Assembly: GCA_017608295.1 (NCBI GenBank)
Contig: JAFCGF010000078.1
Coordinates: 1 to 6,072 of the forward strand
From: Candidatus Woesearchaeota archaeon
GTDB taxonomy: Archaea > Nanoarchaeota > Nanoarchaeia > Woesearchaeales > JAGVZT01
Reading direction: 5' to 3'
Length of the DNA: 6,072 nucleotides
Position 1 is the stretch's first letter; each line of letters begins with the position of its first letter. Of this stretch, positions 1-6,072 are shown piece by piece. The notes below the pieces were generated by a model. It searched no databases. It was not told the origin of the DNA and saw nothing but the letters and a program-made list of their open reading frames with translations. The position numbers were made by a program, and so were the translations under genes.

Positions 1-109
1 ACTGATCCATCATATACTGGCTCAGGATGGGTAGTTGCTGTGCCTGGCTAGCCCATGCGAAAGCAAAAAGCAATATCGAAATTGATATATGTTTCTTCGT
101 TAACCTCAT
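1..109 (-). CDS. PorP/SprF-family type IX secretion outer-membrane protein, N-terminal 36 codons (cut by window edge)
   Basis: Only the first 36 codons plus one base are present; the rest lies beyond position 1. The translation opens with a basic stretch (MRLTKKH), then a hydrophobic core (ISISILLFAFAW) and a signal-peptidase-like SQA|QQ site after residue 23. The mature start, QQLPILSQYMMDQ, has the form usual for PorP/SprF-family proteins, where a short polar lead is followed by a Q-Y-M motif. Family members are outer-membrane beta-barrels. SprF is needed to secrete or anchor SprB, and PorP binds the T9SS motor ring. The start is well fixed: the codon directly before the ATG at 107..109 is an in-frame TAG (110..112). 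The gene begins 34 bp after the stop of the giant adhesin gene with no terminator-like hairpin between, so the two are probably co-transcribed and this protein is the likely partner of that adhesin. The family call rests on a short piece; another T9SS-associated exported protein is possible but less likely. Confidence 0.82.
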   Translation of the reverse strand, partial: MRLTKKHISISILLFAFAWASQAQQLPILSQYMMDQ

Positions 110-143
110 CTATTATAATCTTAATCCTGTCAATGAATTTTGC

Positions 144-3100
144 TTATCGTATAATCGTTACCTGCCCGGTAATGACCTCACTTCCGTTTTTTAAATCGAT
201 CACGTAGAAATAGGAATCCATCGGTAATTCTTTCCCTTTAAAGGTTCCATCCCAGGGGTCGCTATACCCTTTTTTAGCACTAAATACCAATTGTCCCCAT
301 CTGGAATATATTTGTATCGTAGCATTAGGATAGGCTTCAATATCACGGATACGCCAGGTATCATTTATACCATCTCCATTGGGAATGAATGCATTCGGAA
401 TTAATAAACAATCTTCTCCGGTGTATCCCACTTCAACAGATCCCTGGTAGGCGCATCCATTTGCATCAACAATATCAATGGTATAGGTTCCTGCTATGAT
501 ATCCGATAGATTTTCAGTAGTAGAAAAGTTGGACCAGAGGAAGGTATATGGTGAAGTTCCACCCGTTGGATTAAGATTAATACTGCCATCCTCCTCGCCC
601 AGACAACTTACATGAGTTACGGTTGGATTAATCTTGATCGAATCTGGTTCAATGATAGTAAATAAAATATCCGTCGTACACATAATGGAATCACGAATAG
701 TTACAGTATAATCCCCTCCTGACAGATCCATGAAAGTTCCACCAGATTGATAAGCCCCCCCACTCAGACTATATTCATAGGGCTCGATACCTCCAACTCC
801 CAATAGTGTAATTTCTCCGTCACTATATCCCGGGCAAGTAACATCTGTTTGATCAATTATGCTTCCGGTAAATGCAGTTGCTGGTTCTATTATAGTTACG
901 GGAATAATGAATAGACAATGGTTGATATCACGGACTGTTACATTATAGGTATTTGCAGGAAGGCCGGTGAAAGTTCCTGATACCTGGTAATTAATTCCAT
1001 CTAAACTGTATTCATATGGAGGTGTGCCATCTGAACCCATAACTATTAAACTTCCTGTTGTATCACCATAACAAGTGATATCAGTTTTGCTTACAAGATT
1101 TCCTGATAATGCAGAACCAGCTTCAGTAATCACAGCAATTATATCTGTTGTACAAAGGTTGGTATCACGAATCGTGATGGTATAGCTGTTCGCTGCTAAA
1201 TTACTGAATGTTCCAGACACCTGGTATGAACCGCCATCCAAACTGTATTCATAAGGTGTCGTTCCACCGGATCCTTCAACTGTCACGCTCCCTGTTGTCT
1301 CTCCAAAGCAGGTATTGAACTGCTCCAAAATGCTCCCTGACAGGGCAGAAAGAGGGCCTGATATTATGACTGGAACATCTACTGTACAAAGGTTAGTATC
1401 CCTGACGGTGATGGTATAACTATTTGCTGTAAGATTGATGAAATTCCCGGATCCCTGGAAGGCTCCTCCATCCAGACTGTATTCATAAGGTGGAGAACCA
1501 TCTGATCCTTCAACTGTCACAGTTCCTGTTGCTTCACCGAAACAGGCAACATCCGTTTGTGCAGTAATACTTCCGGAGAGTGGTGTTGCAGAACCTATAA
1601 TGGTTACCGGAACATCAGATGTACAAAGGTTGGTATCCCTTATAGTTACTGTATAATTACCTGCAGGCAAATTGCTAAAAGTCCCGGATAACTGATAAGC
1701 TCCACCATCCAGGCTATACTCATATGGTGCTGTTCCACCTGATCCATCAACAGTTACACTTCCAGAGGAATCAGCCGAGCATAATACATCCACCTGGCTT
1801 ATTATACTACCTGATAAAGCAGTAAGCGGTTCTGTAATGGTTACAGGTACATCAACTGTACAGAAGTTTGCATCCTGAATGGTAACTGTGTAACTGGTAG
1901 CTGCCAGCGTGTTGAAGATTCCGGATCCCTGATAGGGTCCACCGTCCAGACTATATTCATAAGGAGCGGTTCCACCAGATCCTTCAATAGTTACACTACC
2001 AGTTGATTCACCATTGCAGGCGACATTTGTCTGGCTCGAGACAGATCCATTAAGAGCCACAGCTGGTCCCGATACAGTGAGAATTGTATCGAGCTGACAG
2101 CCATTTGCATCAAGCGCAGATAACTGGTATGTGCCTGTAGTCAGTCCTGTCTGATCTTCACTGGTTGCAACAGAACCTGTGCCTGTTAGATCAACCCAGT
2201 TATAGGTATAGGGAGTCTCTCCTCCGGTTACCGTAACATCAATTGCTCCATCGGAATCTCCAAAACAGTTTACATCGGTAATAATATAGGTAAGGTCAAG
2301 AGAAGGGCATTCGATGCGTCCTAATCCGAACTGTGTACCTGAAGTGGATATCCCTCCATCCAGGTTATTACGGTAGACAAAAGGTGGATTAGCGGGACTG
2401 TGTATTCCTTCCAGGTTCCAGGGGCCTCCATTTGTACGTTTTAGTACTCTTGTTCCCTGGAGTAATGGATAACTGATAAAACCATTTGCCCCAAGTTCAA
2501 CATTAAAATCAAGCGTAGCTAATCCATTAGCGGCTGTAAAATCCCAGAATCCATCTGAAAACTGGGCCGTAATTGTCACGACACCTTCTGACAGTGATAA
2601 TCCAATAGCTCCAGGATCTGTTGGTATAAACTCTCCTATTAACGATCCACCTGTAATATCTGCATAAGTAATAGTTGCCGGATTATAAAAACCTGAAGTT
2701 CCTAATGGAAACAATATACCAGGACCAGCTAAGACTATCCATCTTTCAAATTTTCCAATAATGGTTCCATCAGAGTATGCTAGTTTGCCAACATTTGCCA
2801 GGTCTGTTCCCAAAGAGAGAATATTGGCATTTGTGTTAATGTTACCACCAAATAAGGATAGTGAATCGGATACAATAGTATTACTTTGAAGAGTCAGATT
2901 ACCTGCACTCTTGTTGATAGTGAGCCTATAAAATGAATCTTCTCCTGATATTTCCTGATCAGATGTACCCTTGAAAACCACCTCGCCGGCCCTCTCATCA
3001 AATATAGCACCATCATTAATCCAGTCACCTGAGATAAAGATTGAATAATTATTGGCACTTACATCAAAAGTACAATTTGAATACTGTAAAATATCTCCAT

Positions 3101-5813
3101 ACACCGTAGTGTTGGCCTGAAGTATTTTCAAACCATCCCAACCAGTAAGCAGATTATAATAACCTGACGCTGGTATTTTGATCAACTGTGTGGAAGAGCC
3201 GATGTATCCGACTGTATTACCGGTTGCATCAGCATCCAGCACTCCTATCATAAGAAGATTCCCTGAAACATAAATGGTGGAATTGATCTCATTCACCCAC
3301 TTACTTGTACTGGTTGATCCAACCAGGTTATCAGCAAGGTTCAATCTTCCATAATTCGTGATAGTGGTATTTGATCCAATTATCAGATCTCCTGAATTCA
3401 GGTTTACTACAGCAGTAGGTTCGAATGATTTATTTCCAAAAGGTACGACTATACCTTCTCTCACTGTGCCAGCTCCGTCAATTGTCTTGTCTATCCCATC
3501 CAGAGTAAATGTTTTATTCGAGGTTCCATCAGCGAAACCATTAATTACAAAATCTCCATGAACCGTAAAATTTCTGTTATTTGTCGTGAGCCGACCTCCT
3601 GCATTTATAATAAAATTATTGACTTCGGATCCGGCACCACCATCAATAAGGGTCACATCATGACCATTCAATATCCGAACATTTTCAGTAGGTAGTGGAA
3701 CACAGCTGCAGTCCCATGTATCAGGGTCTGACCAGTCACCGGAAGTAACACTTTCGATGATTACATATTTCTTCACTTCAAGATTTACAGCTGGCGCGGG
3801 ATTACATCCGGTTTTCTGAGCAACGACCTGCACAATACCTGTTCCATTACTGCCCCAATCAACGGTAATGCTATTGGTTGTCCCACCCGTTGCTTGTGTT
3901 CCCCCGGTAATAGACCAGGTAAAAGTATAATCCGTCATATCAGTTACGGAATAGGGAACACCATTAGTATTTTCTGCAATTGCTTTTTTTCCACTAATGG
4001 ATGAAGGGGGAATAGAATGAACGATCACAGGGAGATCAACAGGGGCTGCATTTGTACAGGTATTGTATTCAACTACCCGAACATTGGCATCAGCCATGCC
4101 ATCAATACCCCAGTCTACAGTTATACTGTCTGTATTCCCTCCGGATACCTGGATCCCCCCTGTAATGATCCAGGTATAGGTATTTGGAGGATTGTCGGTT
4201 ACCTGATAGGCAACACCTGATTCAGCAGTACAAACTTCATCAGTACCTGTAATAGCTGAGGTGAGTGGTTTCGTACAATTGGTATCATCTCCAAAAGCGA
4301 ATTGAGCTGAGATGAAAGTAATGCCAGAACGTTTTGCAATTGTCCCGGTTGCAGGGACATGTGATCCATCACCAATCCAGTTATTCACTTCATCAATTCT
4401 GGTTAGTACTCTTGTATCAGCATCGATTGTGAATGCAGAAAATCCATCGCCATTCAGTTCAAGATCAAATGTATTAATACCCAGAGTAAAACCTCTCAGA
4501 GCGGACAGATTCCAATATCCATCAACAAAGGTATTGTATATAGTAACAGCGCCATCAATCAGTGAGAGCCCGTCATTGCCGGGATCGGAAGAAAGGAATT
4601 CCGTAACAAGAGATCCACCAGTATCAAAACCATTCAATACAAATAGAACTGAATTATCTGATACAGCAGTACCAACAGGAAAAAGGAATGATCCCGTTGA
4701 ATTTATCCATCGTGCAAATTTTCCTGAAATATTTCCGGAGGTATAGGTAAGTGTTCCTTCATTAGATAATCCGGTTCCTAATGTTAGCGTATCATTCCCT
4801 GTTTCAACGATTCCGGATAATAGGGTAAGTTCTGCTGATACTATCAGATTGTCATCCAGGATTAGTTCTCCACCACTCTTATTCAACTGGACATGATATA
4901 GTGTATCACCAGCAATATTAGTGAAGGTCTGTATATTACTTCCTGTAAAAGCCACTATCCCTGTACCTTCTGCAAAAGACGACTTATTGATCCAATTTCC
5001 CCTGATATCAATATCCCGGTTATTACAATCCAGGATACCTGAATTGATTTCCAGGTCACCAGATACGATCAGGTCACCTTCCATTGTCTTTACTCCTGCT
5101 CCACTGATTACAAGGTTATAGTAGTTGGAGGCAGAAGGCAATTTTACAGTTTGGAGGTCTAACCTGTTGTACTTGACTGTATTATTGATTGATGAAGCAT
5201 TCAAAACTCCATTGGATAACAACTCATTTCCGGCAACCAGTTGTGAACCGGATTCGTTGGTCCAGACAGATGTTGTGGCACTCGAACCAGATAAATTTCC
5301 TGTTATTTCAACACTCCCATAATTACTTACCGTAACCGAAGATTCTAATCGGATGTGCCCGGTGATGTACAACACTGATGAGGGGCGAACAACCACATCA
5401 TTATAAATCCTCATGTAACTGGTATTTTTGTAAATCCCAATAATTCCAGTACCACCAATTGTATCACCTGTAAAATTAAGATCCTGTGCTGATGGATCGA
5501 ACGAGGTATATGTACCATTTATGATTAGTGTTCCTGCTACATTCATCTCCTTATTATCAGCATTCAGGACTCCCCTGCTGTTTATAGTAAGGTTTGTGAT
5601 AAAAGTACCTGTACCACCGGTGAACAGAGTAACTGTGGTTCCTTCAGAGATTATGGCATGATCATTTGGTCCGGGGACAATACCTCCTATCCAGGTGGAT
5701 CCATCAGTCCAATAACCATTTTGAGCGGAAATAAAGGTCGTTTGACTAAAACTTAATTGCCCTGCAATTAGAAACAACAAAGACAAATAGCATAATTTAT
5801 TTACAGATTTCAT
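144..5813 (-). CDS. Giant T9SS-secreted adhesin-like protein with PKD-like domains, SprB repeats and CHU_C (type B) C-terminal sorting domain
   Basis: The gene is complete, with 1889 codons and a TAA stop at 144..146. Seen in order: a signal peptide (1-23); module A (about 27-512), opening with a G8-like GYWTDGSTW...VPGPND pattern; two PKD-like domains (about 517-599 and 600-682); module B (about 684-1168), a diverged copy of module A opening with SGDWSDPDTW; eight SprB-type repeats (1172-1798); and a C-terminal domain (1803-1889) with IPNAFIPNGDGINDTW and SRWGQLVF. The last is the gliding motility-associated CHU_C family, which directs type IX secretion and cell-surface attachment. No catalytic motif was recognised, so a structural or adhesive surface role is inferred. 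Ligand and any part in gliding cannot be told; many non-gliding Bacteroidota carry such proteins. The start is the first ATG after an in-frame TAG (5844..5846) and is followed at once by the signal peptide. No Shine-Dalgarno sequence is seen. A PorP/SprF-like gene starts 34 bp downstream. The reading frame is unbroken. Confidence 0.95.
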   Translation of the reverse strand: MKSVNKLCYLSLLFLIAGQLSFSQTTFISAQNGYWTDGSTWIGGIVPGPNDHAIISEGTTVTLFTGGTGTFITNLTINSRGVLNADNKEMNVAGTLIINGTYTSFDPSAQDLNFTGDTIGGTGIIGIYKNTSYMRIYNDVVVRPSSVLYITGHIRLESSVTVSNYGSVEITGNLSGSSATTSVWTNESGSQLVAGNELLSNGVLNASSINNTVKYNRLDLQTVKLPSASNYYNLVISGAGVKTMEGDLIVSGDLEINSGILDCNNRDIDIRGNWINKSSFAEGTGIVAFTGSNIQTFTNIAGDTLYHVQLNKSGGELILDDNLIVSAELTLLSGIVETGNDTLTLGTGLSNEGTLTYTSGNISGKFARWINSTGSFLFPVGTAVSDNSVLFVLNGFDTGGSLVTEFLSSDPGNDGLSLIDGAVTIYNTFVDGYWNLSALRGFTLGINTFDLELNGDGFSAFTIDADTRVLTRIDEVNNWIGDGSHVPATGTIAKRSGITFISAQFAFGDDTNCTKPLTSAITGTDEVCTAESGVAYQVTDNPPNTYTWIITGGIQVSGGNTDSITVDWGIDGMADANVRVVEYNTCTNAAPVDLPVIVHSIPPSSISGKKAIAENTNGVPYSVTDMTDYTFTWSITGGTQATGGTTNSITVDWGSNGTGIVQVVAQKTGCNPAPAVNLEVKKYVIIESVTSGDWSDPDTWDCSCVPLPTENVRILNGHDVTLIDGGAGSEVNNFIINAGGRLTTNNRNFTVHGDFVINGFADGTSNKTFTLDGIDKTIDGAGTVREGIVVPFGNKSFEPTAVVNLNSGDLIIGSNTTITNYGRLNLADNLVGSTSTSKWVNEINSTIYVSGNLLMIGVLDADATGNTVGYIGSSTQLIKIPASGYYNLLTGWDGLKILQANTTVYGDILQYSNCTFDVSANNYSIFISGDWINDGAIFDERAGEVVFKGTSDQEISGEDSFYRLTINKSAGNLTLQSNTIVSDSLSLFGGNINTNANILSLGTDLANVGKLAYSDGTIIGKFERWIVLAGPGILFPLGTSGFYNPATITYADITGGSLIGEFIPTDPGAIGLSLSEGVVTITAQFSDGFWDFTAANGLATLDFNVELGANGFISYPLLQGTRVLKRTNGGPWNLEGIHSPANPPFVYRNNLDGGISTSGTQFGLGRIECPSLDLTYIITDVNCFGDSDGAIDVTVTGGETPYTYNWVDLTGTGSVATSEDQTGLTTGTYQLSALDANGCQLDTILTVSGPAVALNGSVSSQTNVACNGESTGSVTIEGSGGTAPYEYSLDGGPYQGSGIFNTLAATSYTVTIQDANFCTVDVPVTITEPLTALSGSIISQVDVLCSADSSGSVTVDGSGGTAPYEYSLDGGAYQLSGTFSNLPAGNYTVTIRDTNLCTSDVPVTIIGSATPLSGSITAQTDVACFGEATGTVTVEGSDGSPPYEYSLDGGAFQGSGNFINLTANSYTITVRDTNLCTVDVPVIISGPLSALSGSILEQFNTCFGETTGSVTVEGSGGTTPYEYSLDGGSYQVSGTFSNLAANSYTITIRDTNLCTTDIIAVITEAGSALSGNLVSKTDITCYGDTTGSLIVMGSDGTPPYEYSLDGINYQVSGTFTGLPANTYNVTVRDINHCLFIIPVTIIEPATAFTGSIIDQTDVTCPGYSDGEITLLGVGGIEPYEYSLSGGAYQSGGTFMDLSGGDYTVTIRDSIMCTTDILFTIIEPDSIKINPTVTHVSCLGEEDGSINLNPTGGTSPYTFLWSNFSTTENLSDIIAGTYTIDIVDANGCAYQGSVEVGYTGEDCLLIPNAFIPNGDGINDTWRIRDIEAYPNATIQIYSRWGQLVFSAKKGYSDPWDGTFKGKELPMDSYFYVIDLKNGSEVITGQVTIIR
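147..407 (-). other. CHU_C / gliding motility-associated C-terminal domain (type B T9SS sorting signal)
   Basis: Residues 1803-1889, following a cysteine at 1802. Diagnostic features are IPNAFIPNGDGINDTW (N1812, D1814 and D1818 in an N-G-D-G-x-N-D motif), the strand IQIYSRWGQLVF, a W-D-G-x-F-K-G-K segment, D-S-Y-F-Y-V-I-D-L and the final GQVTIIR. This is the full-length type B domain. In the known F. johnsoniae case it is much longer than the type A sorting signal, and its secretion depends on a PorP/SprF-type partner encoded nearby, which fits the gene at 1..109. Confidence 0.95.
420..2300 (-). repeat. Array of eight SprB-type repeats (about 237 bp, 79 residues each)
   Basis: The repeats cover residues 1172-1798. 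By nucleotide they fall at 2064..2300, 1827..2063, 1590..1826, 1353..1589, 1119..1352, 882..1118, 645..881 and 420..644, counting from the N-terminal copy. Each has a first cysteine followed by a G-rich turn, a strand set containing GG-x-x-PY, an x-G-x-Y-x-(V/I/L) segment, then D-x-N-x-C or a variant, matching the SprB repeat family of Flavobacterium adhesins. Cysteine pairs are 1183/1239, 1266/1318, 1345/1397, 1424/1476, 1502/1554, 1581/1633, 1660/1712 and 1737/1787. Copies 2-7 share PYEYSL (followed by DGG in copies 2-5) with a fixed 52-residue cysteine spacing. Copies 1 and 8 instead have PYTYNW or PYTFLW and spacings of 56 and 50. Copy 5 is one residue short. The array probably forms an extended stalk or a ligand-binding fibre. 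Confidence 0.92.
2310..3764 (-). repeat. Module B: second, diverged copy of the beta-rich module
   Basis: Residues about 684-1168. It lines up with module A from end to end. SGDWSDPDTW matches GYWTDGSTW; KIPASGYYNL matches KLPSASNYYNL; IIGKFERW (W1025) with ILFPLGT matches ISGKFARW with FLFPVGT; GGSLIGEFIPTDPG matches GGSLVTEFLSSDPG; SDGFWDFTA matches VDGYWNLSA. The offset between copies is 659 residues at the first tryptophan pair and 656 at the later one, so only small insertions or deletions have built up. Module B alone carries a C-S-C motif (C702, C704) near its start. The divergence suggests an old duplication, or recruitment of two members of one module family. Confidence 0.82.
3765..4277 (-). 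other. Two tandem PKD-like domains between the duplicated modules
   Basis: Residues about 513-683 hold two copies of an immunoglobulin-like beta-sandwich of the PKD-like type common in Bacteroidota surface proteins. Copy 1 (about 517-599) shows GVAYQVTD, NTYTWIITGG, SGGNTDSITVDWG and a late cysteine (C586). Copy 2 (about 600-682) shows GVPYSVTD, YTFTWSITGG, TGGTTNSITVDWG and C670. Such domains usually act as spacers that hold binding regions away from the cell. Copy 1 has an early cysteine (C528) that could pair with C586. Copy 2 has an alanine or glutamate (A613/E614) in that region, so it has only one cysteine. Confidence 0.82.
4278..5735 (-). repeat. Module A: first copy of a duplicated beta-rich module of about 485 residues
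   Basis: Residues about 27-512 of the adhesin. The module opens with GYWTDGSTWIGG and VPGPNDHAIISEGTTVTL, a pattern resembling the start of G8-like or parallel beta-helix surface domains. It continues with many short strand-turn units (LNADNKEMNVAGTLIING, SGILDCNNRDIDIRGNWIN, GNDTLTLGTGLSNEGTL). Later come ISGKFARW (W369) and SFLFPVGT, a motif frequent in large Bacteroidota surface proteins, and it ends near AQFAFGDD. Module B matches it segment by segment in the same order. The fold is inferred from strand periodicity; no enzyme active site was recognised. Confidence 0.8.
5745..5813 (-). other. Sec signal peptide of the giant adhesin (residues 1-23)
   Basis: The N terminus has two lysines (K2, K6), then a hydrophobic core (LCYLSLLFLIAG) and a small-residue SFS|Q site, so cleavage after S23 is likely and Q24 would be the mature start. 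This is the standard Sec-dependent export signal expected for T9SS cargo. The cysteine at residue 8 lies inside the hydrophobic core and is not placed as a lipobox. Confidence 0.88.
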
Positions 5814-5963
5814 GAAGAAATGAACTTTCTGGTTAACCTTAATCTAAATTTATCCTGAGTCCTATATATTAAATAAATATAAGGAACTCTGAAAAATATG
5901 ATTTTTTCTGCCCGGGCGGTATTCATCCCTGCCTAATTGAATATCTCCCATTAAAAATTACAT
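5814..5963 (-). promoter_or_regulatory. AT-rich spacer upstream of the adhesin gene, probable promoter region
   Basis: This 150-bp spacer has no credible gene. Read on the minus strand, the best fit to the Bacteroidota promoter pattern (-33 TTTG, -7 TAnnTTTG) is TTTA (5870..5873), a 17-bp gap and TAAATTTA (5845..5852). Each element misses its last G, so the match is weak. If used, transcription would start about 25 bp before the ATG. Other structure seen: the 8-bp palindromes GGTTAACC (5831..5838) and GCCCGGGC (5910..5917), and a 6-bp A/T stem GAAAAA-TATGAT-TTTTTC (5891..5908). The stem could weakly end transcription of the preceding gene, but it lacks a GC stem. Confidence 0.3.
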
Positions 5964-6072
5964 CTATTTCAACCAGCGGAATCTTCGTGTCGGATCTCCC
6001 AATCTGAATCCTGCTATGATCTCATGCGATCCATAGTTATAATTCCGGAGGGTGCTAAATGAGTAATCGAAG
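5964..6072 (-). CDS. PorP/SprF-family type IX secretion outer-membrane protein, C-terminal 35 codons (cut by window edge)
   Basis: The end of a gene that enters from beyond position 6072 and stops at TAG (5964..5966). The readable tail is FDYSFSTLRNYNYGSHEI followed by IAGFRL and an 11-residue end, GDPTRRFRWLK. An aromatic-rich strand, then N-Y-x-x-GSHEI and a final hydrophobic strand, is the hallmark of the C terminus of PorP/SprF-family barrels. The family is tied to T9SS, usually as the partner of a CHU_C-domain protein encoded just upstream. The last 11 residues form a basic tail past the strand where many members stop. The gene has the same direction as the adhesin and is separated from it by 150 bp, so it may end a preceding transcription unit or be read through. 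Its own adhesin partner, if any, would lie outside the window. It is a different copy from the gene at 1..109, since one is a 3' end and the other a 5' end. Confidence 0.85.
   Translation of the reverse strand, partial: FDYSFSTLRNYNYGSHEIIAGFRLGDPTRRFRWLK

Noticed and set aside
112..133. TTGACA and TATAAT on the minus strand just before the downstream PorP/SprF gene
   Set aside because: They look like bacterial -35 and -10 boxes but are only 10 bp apart instead of about 17. Bacteroidota also use a different promoter pattern. The match is best explained by chance in an AT-rich gap.
420..2300. Regular repeats read as a CRISPR array or mobile-element repeat
   Set aside because: The 237-bp period is in frame, codes for SprB-type protein repeats with conserved cysteines, and has no short identical repeat separated by unique spacers.
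3358..5322. Several open frames of 65-144 codons on the plus strand, the longest at 4312..4746
   Set aside because: They lie fully opposite the giant adhesin gene, have no recognisable domain or signal, and are rich in P, S, T and V as expected from reading the complement of its codons. The minus-strand protein explains this DNA completely.
4278..5735. G8 domain or enzyme (glycosidase or lyase) call for modules A and B
   Set aside because: Only the first 30 or so residues resemble a G8-like start, and no catalytic residue pattern is visible. A general beta-rich surface module is as far as the sequence allows.
5891..5908. Inverted repeat GAAAAA-TATGAT-TTTTTC as a terminator for the upstream gene
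   Set aside because: The stem is six base pairs and, apart from one G-C pair, made of A-T. No GC-rich stem precedes a T run, so it does not meet the usual form of an intrinsic terminator.
5910..5917. GCCCGGGC palindrome in the AT-rich spacer as an operator
   Set aside because: It is a single 8-bp palindrome with no second copy in the window and no known regulator to link it to. Chance cannot be excluded.

Overview
The window reads as a stretch of Bacteroidota (Bacteroidetes) chromosome. The evidence is one giant surface protein with a C-terminal sorting domain of the gliding-motility (CHU_C, type B) class, an array of SprB-type repeats, and the ends of two PorP/SprF-family outer-membrane proteins. 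All of these belong to type IX secretion (T9SS), which is confined to this phylum. The genus cannot be told from the sequence. Ribosome binding sites of the Shine-Dalgarno type are absent, as is usual for the phylum.

All three genes lie on the minus strand, so transcription runs from high to low coordinates. At 5964..6072 is the last 35 codons of a PorP/SprF-like protein. A 150-bp AT-rich spacer follows (5814..5963). The central gene (144..5813, 1889 codons) is a complete secreted adhesin-like protein. After a 34-bp gap, the first 36 codons of a second PorP/SprF-like protein occupy 1..109.

The adhesin is modular. In order it has a signal peptide (residues 1-23), a beta-rich module A (about 27-512), two PKD-like domains (about 517-682), module B (about 684-1168, a diverged copy of module A), eight SprB-type repeats of about 79 residues (1172-1798), and the CHU_C sorting domain (about 1803-1889). 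The repeats have an A-B-B-B-B-B-B-A layout: six closely similar copies sit between two copies of a different subtype.

The likely working arrangement is that the adhesin crosses the inner membrane by Sec and the outer membrane by T9SS through its C-terminal domain. A PorP/SprF-family protein encoded just downstream would be its dedicated secretion or anchoring partner, as SprF is for SprB in Flavobacterium johnsoniae. The PorP/SprF end upstream suggests that a second adhesin/partner cassette lies before this one. Nothing here requires a new class of system. The points worth a second look are the repeat layout, the large internal duplication and the possible tandem cassette.
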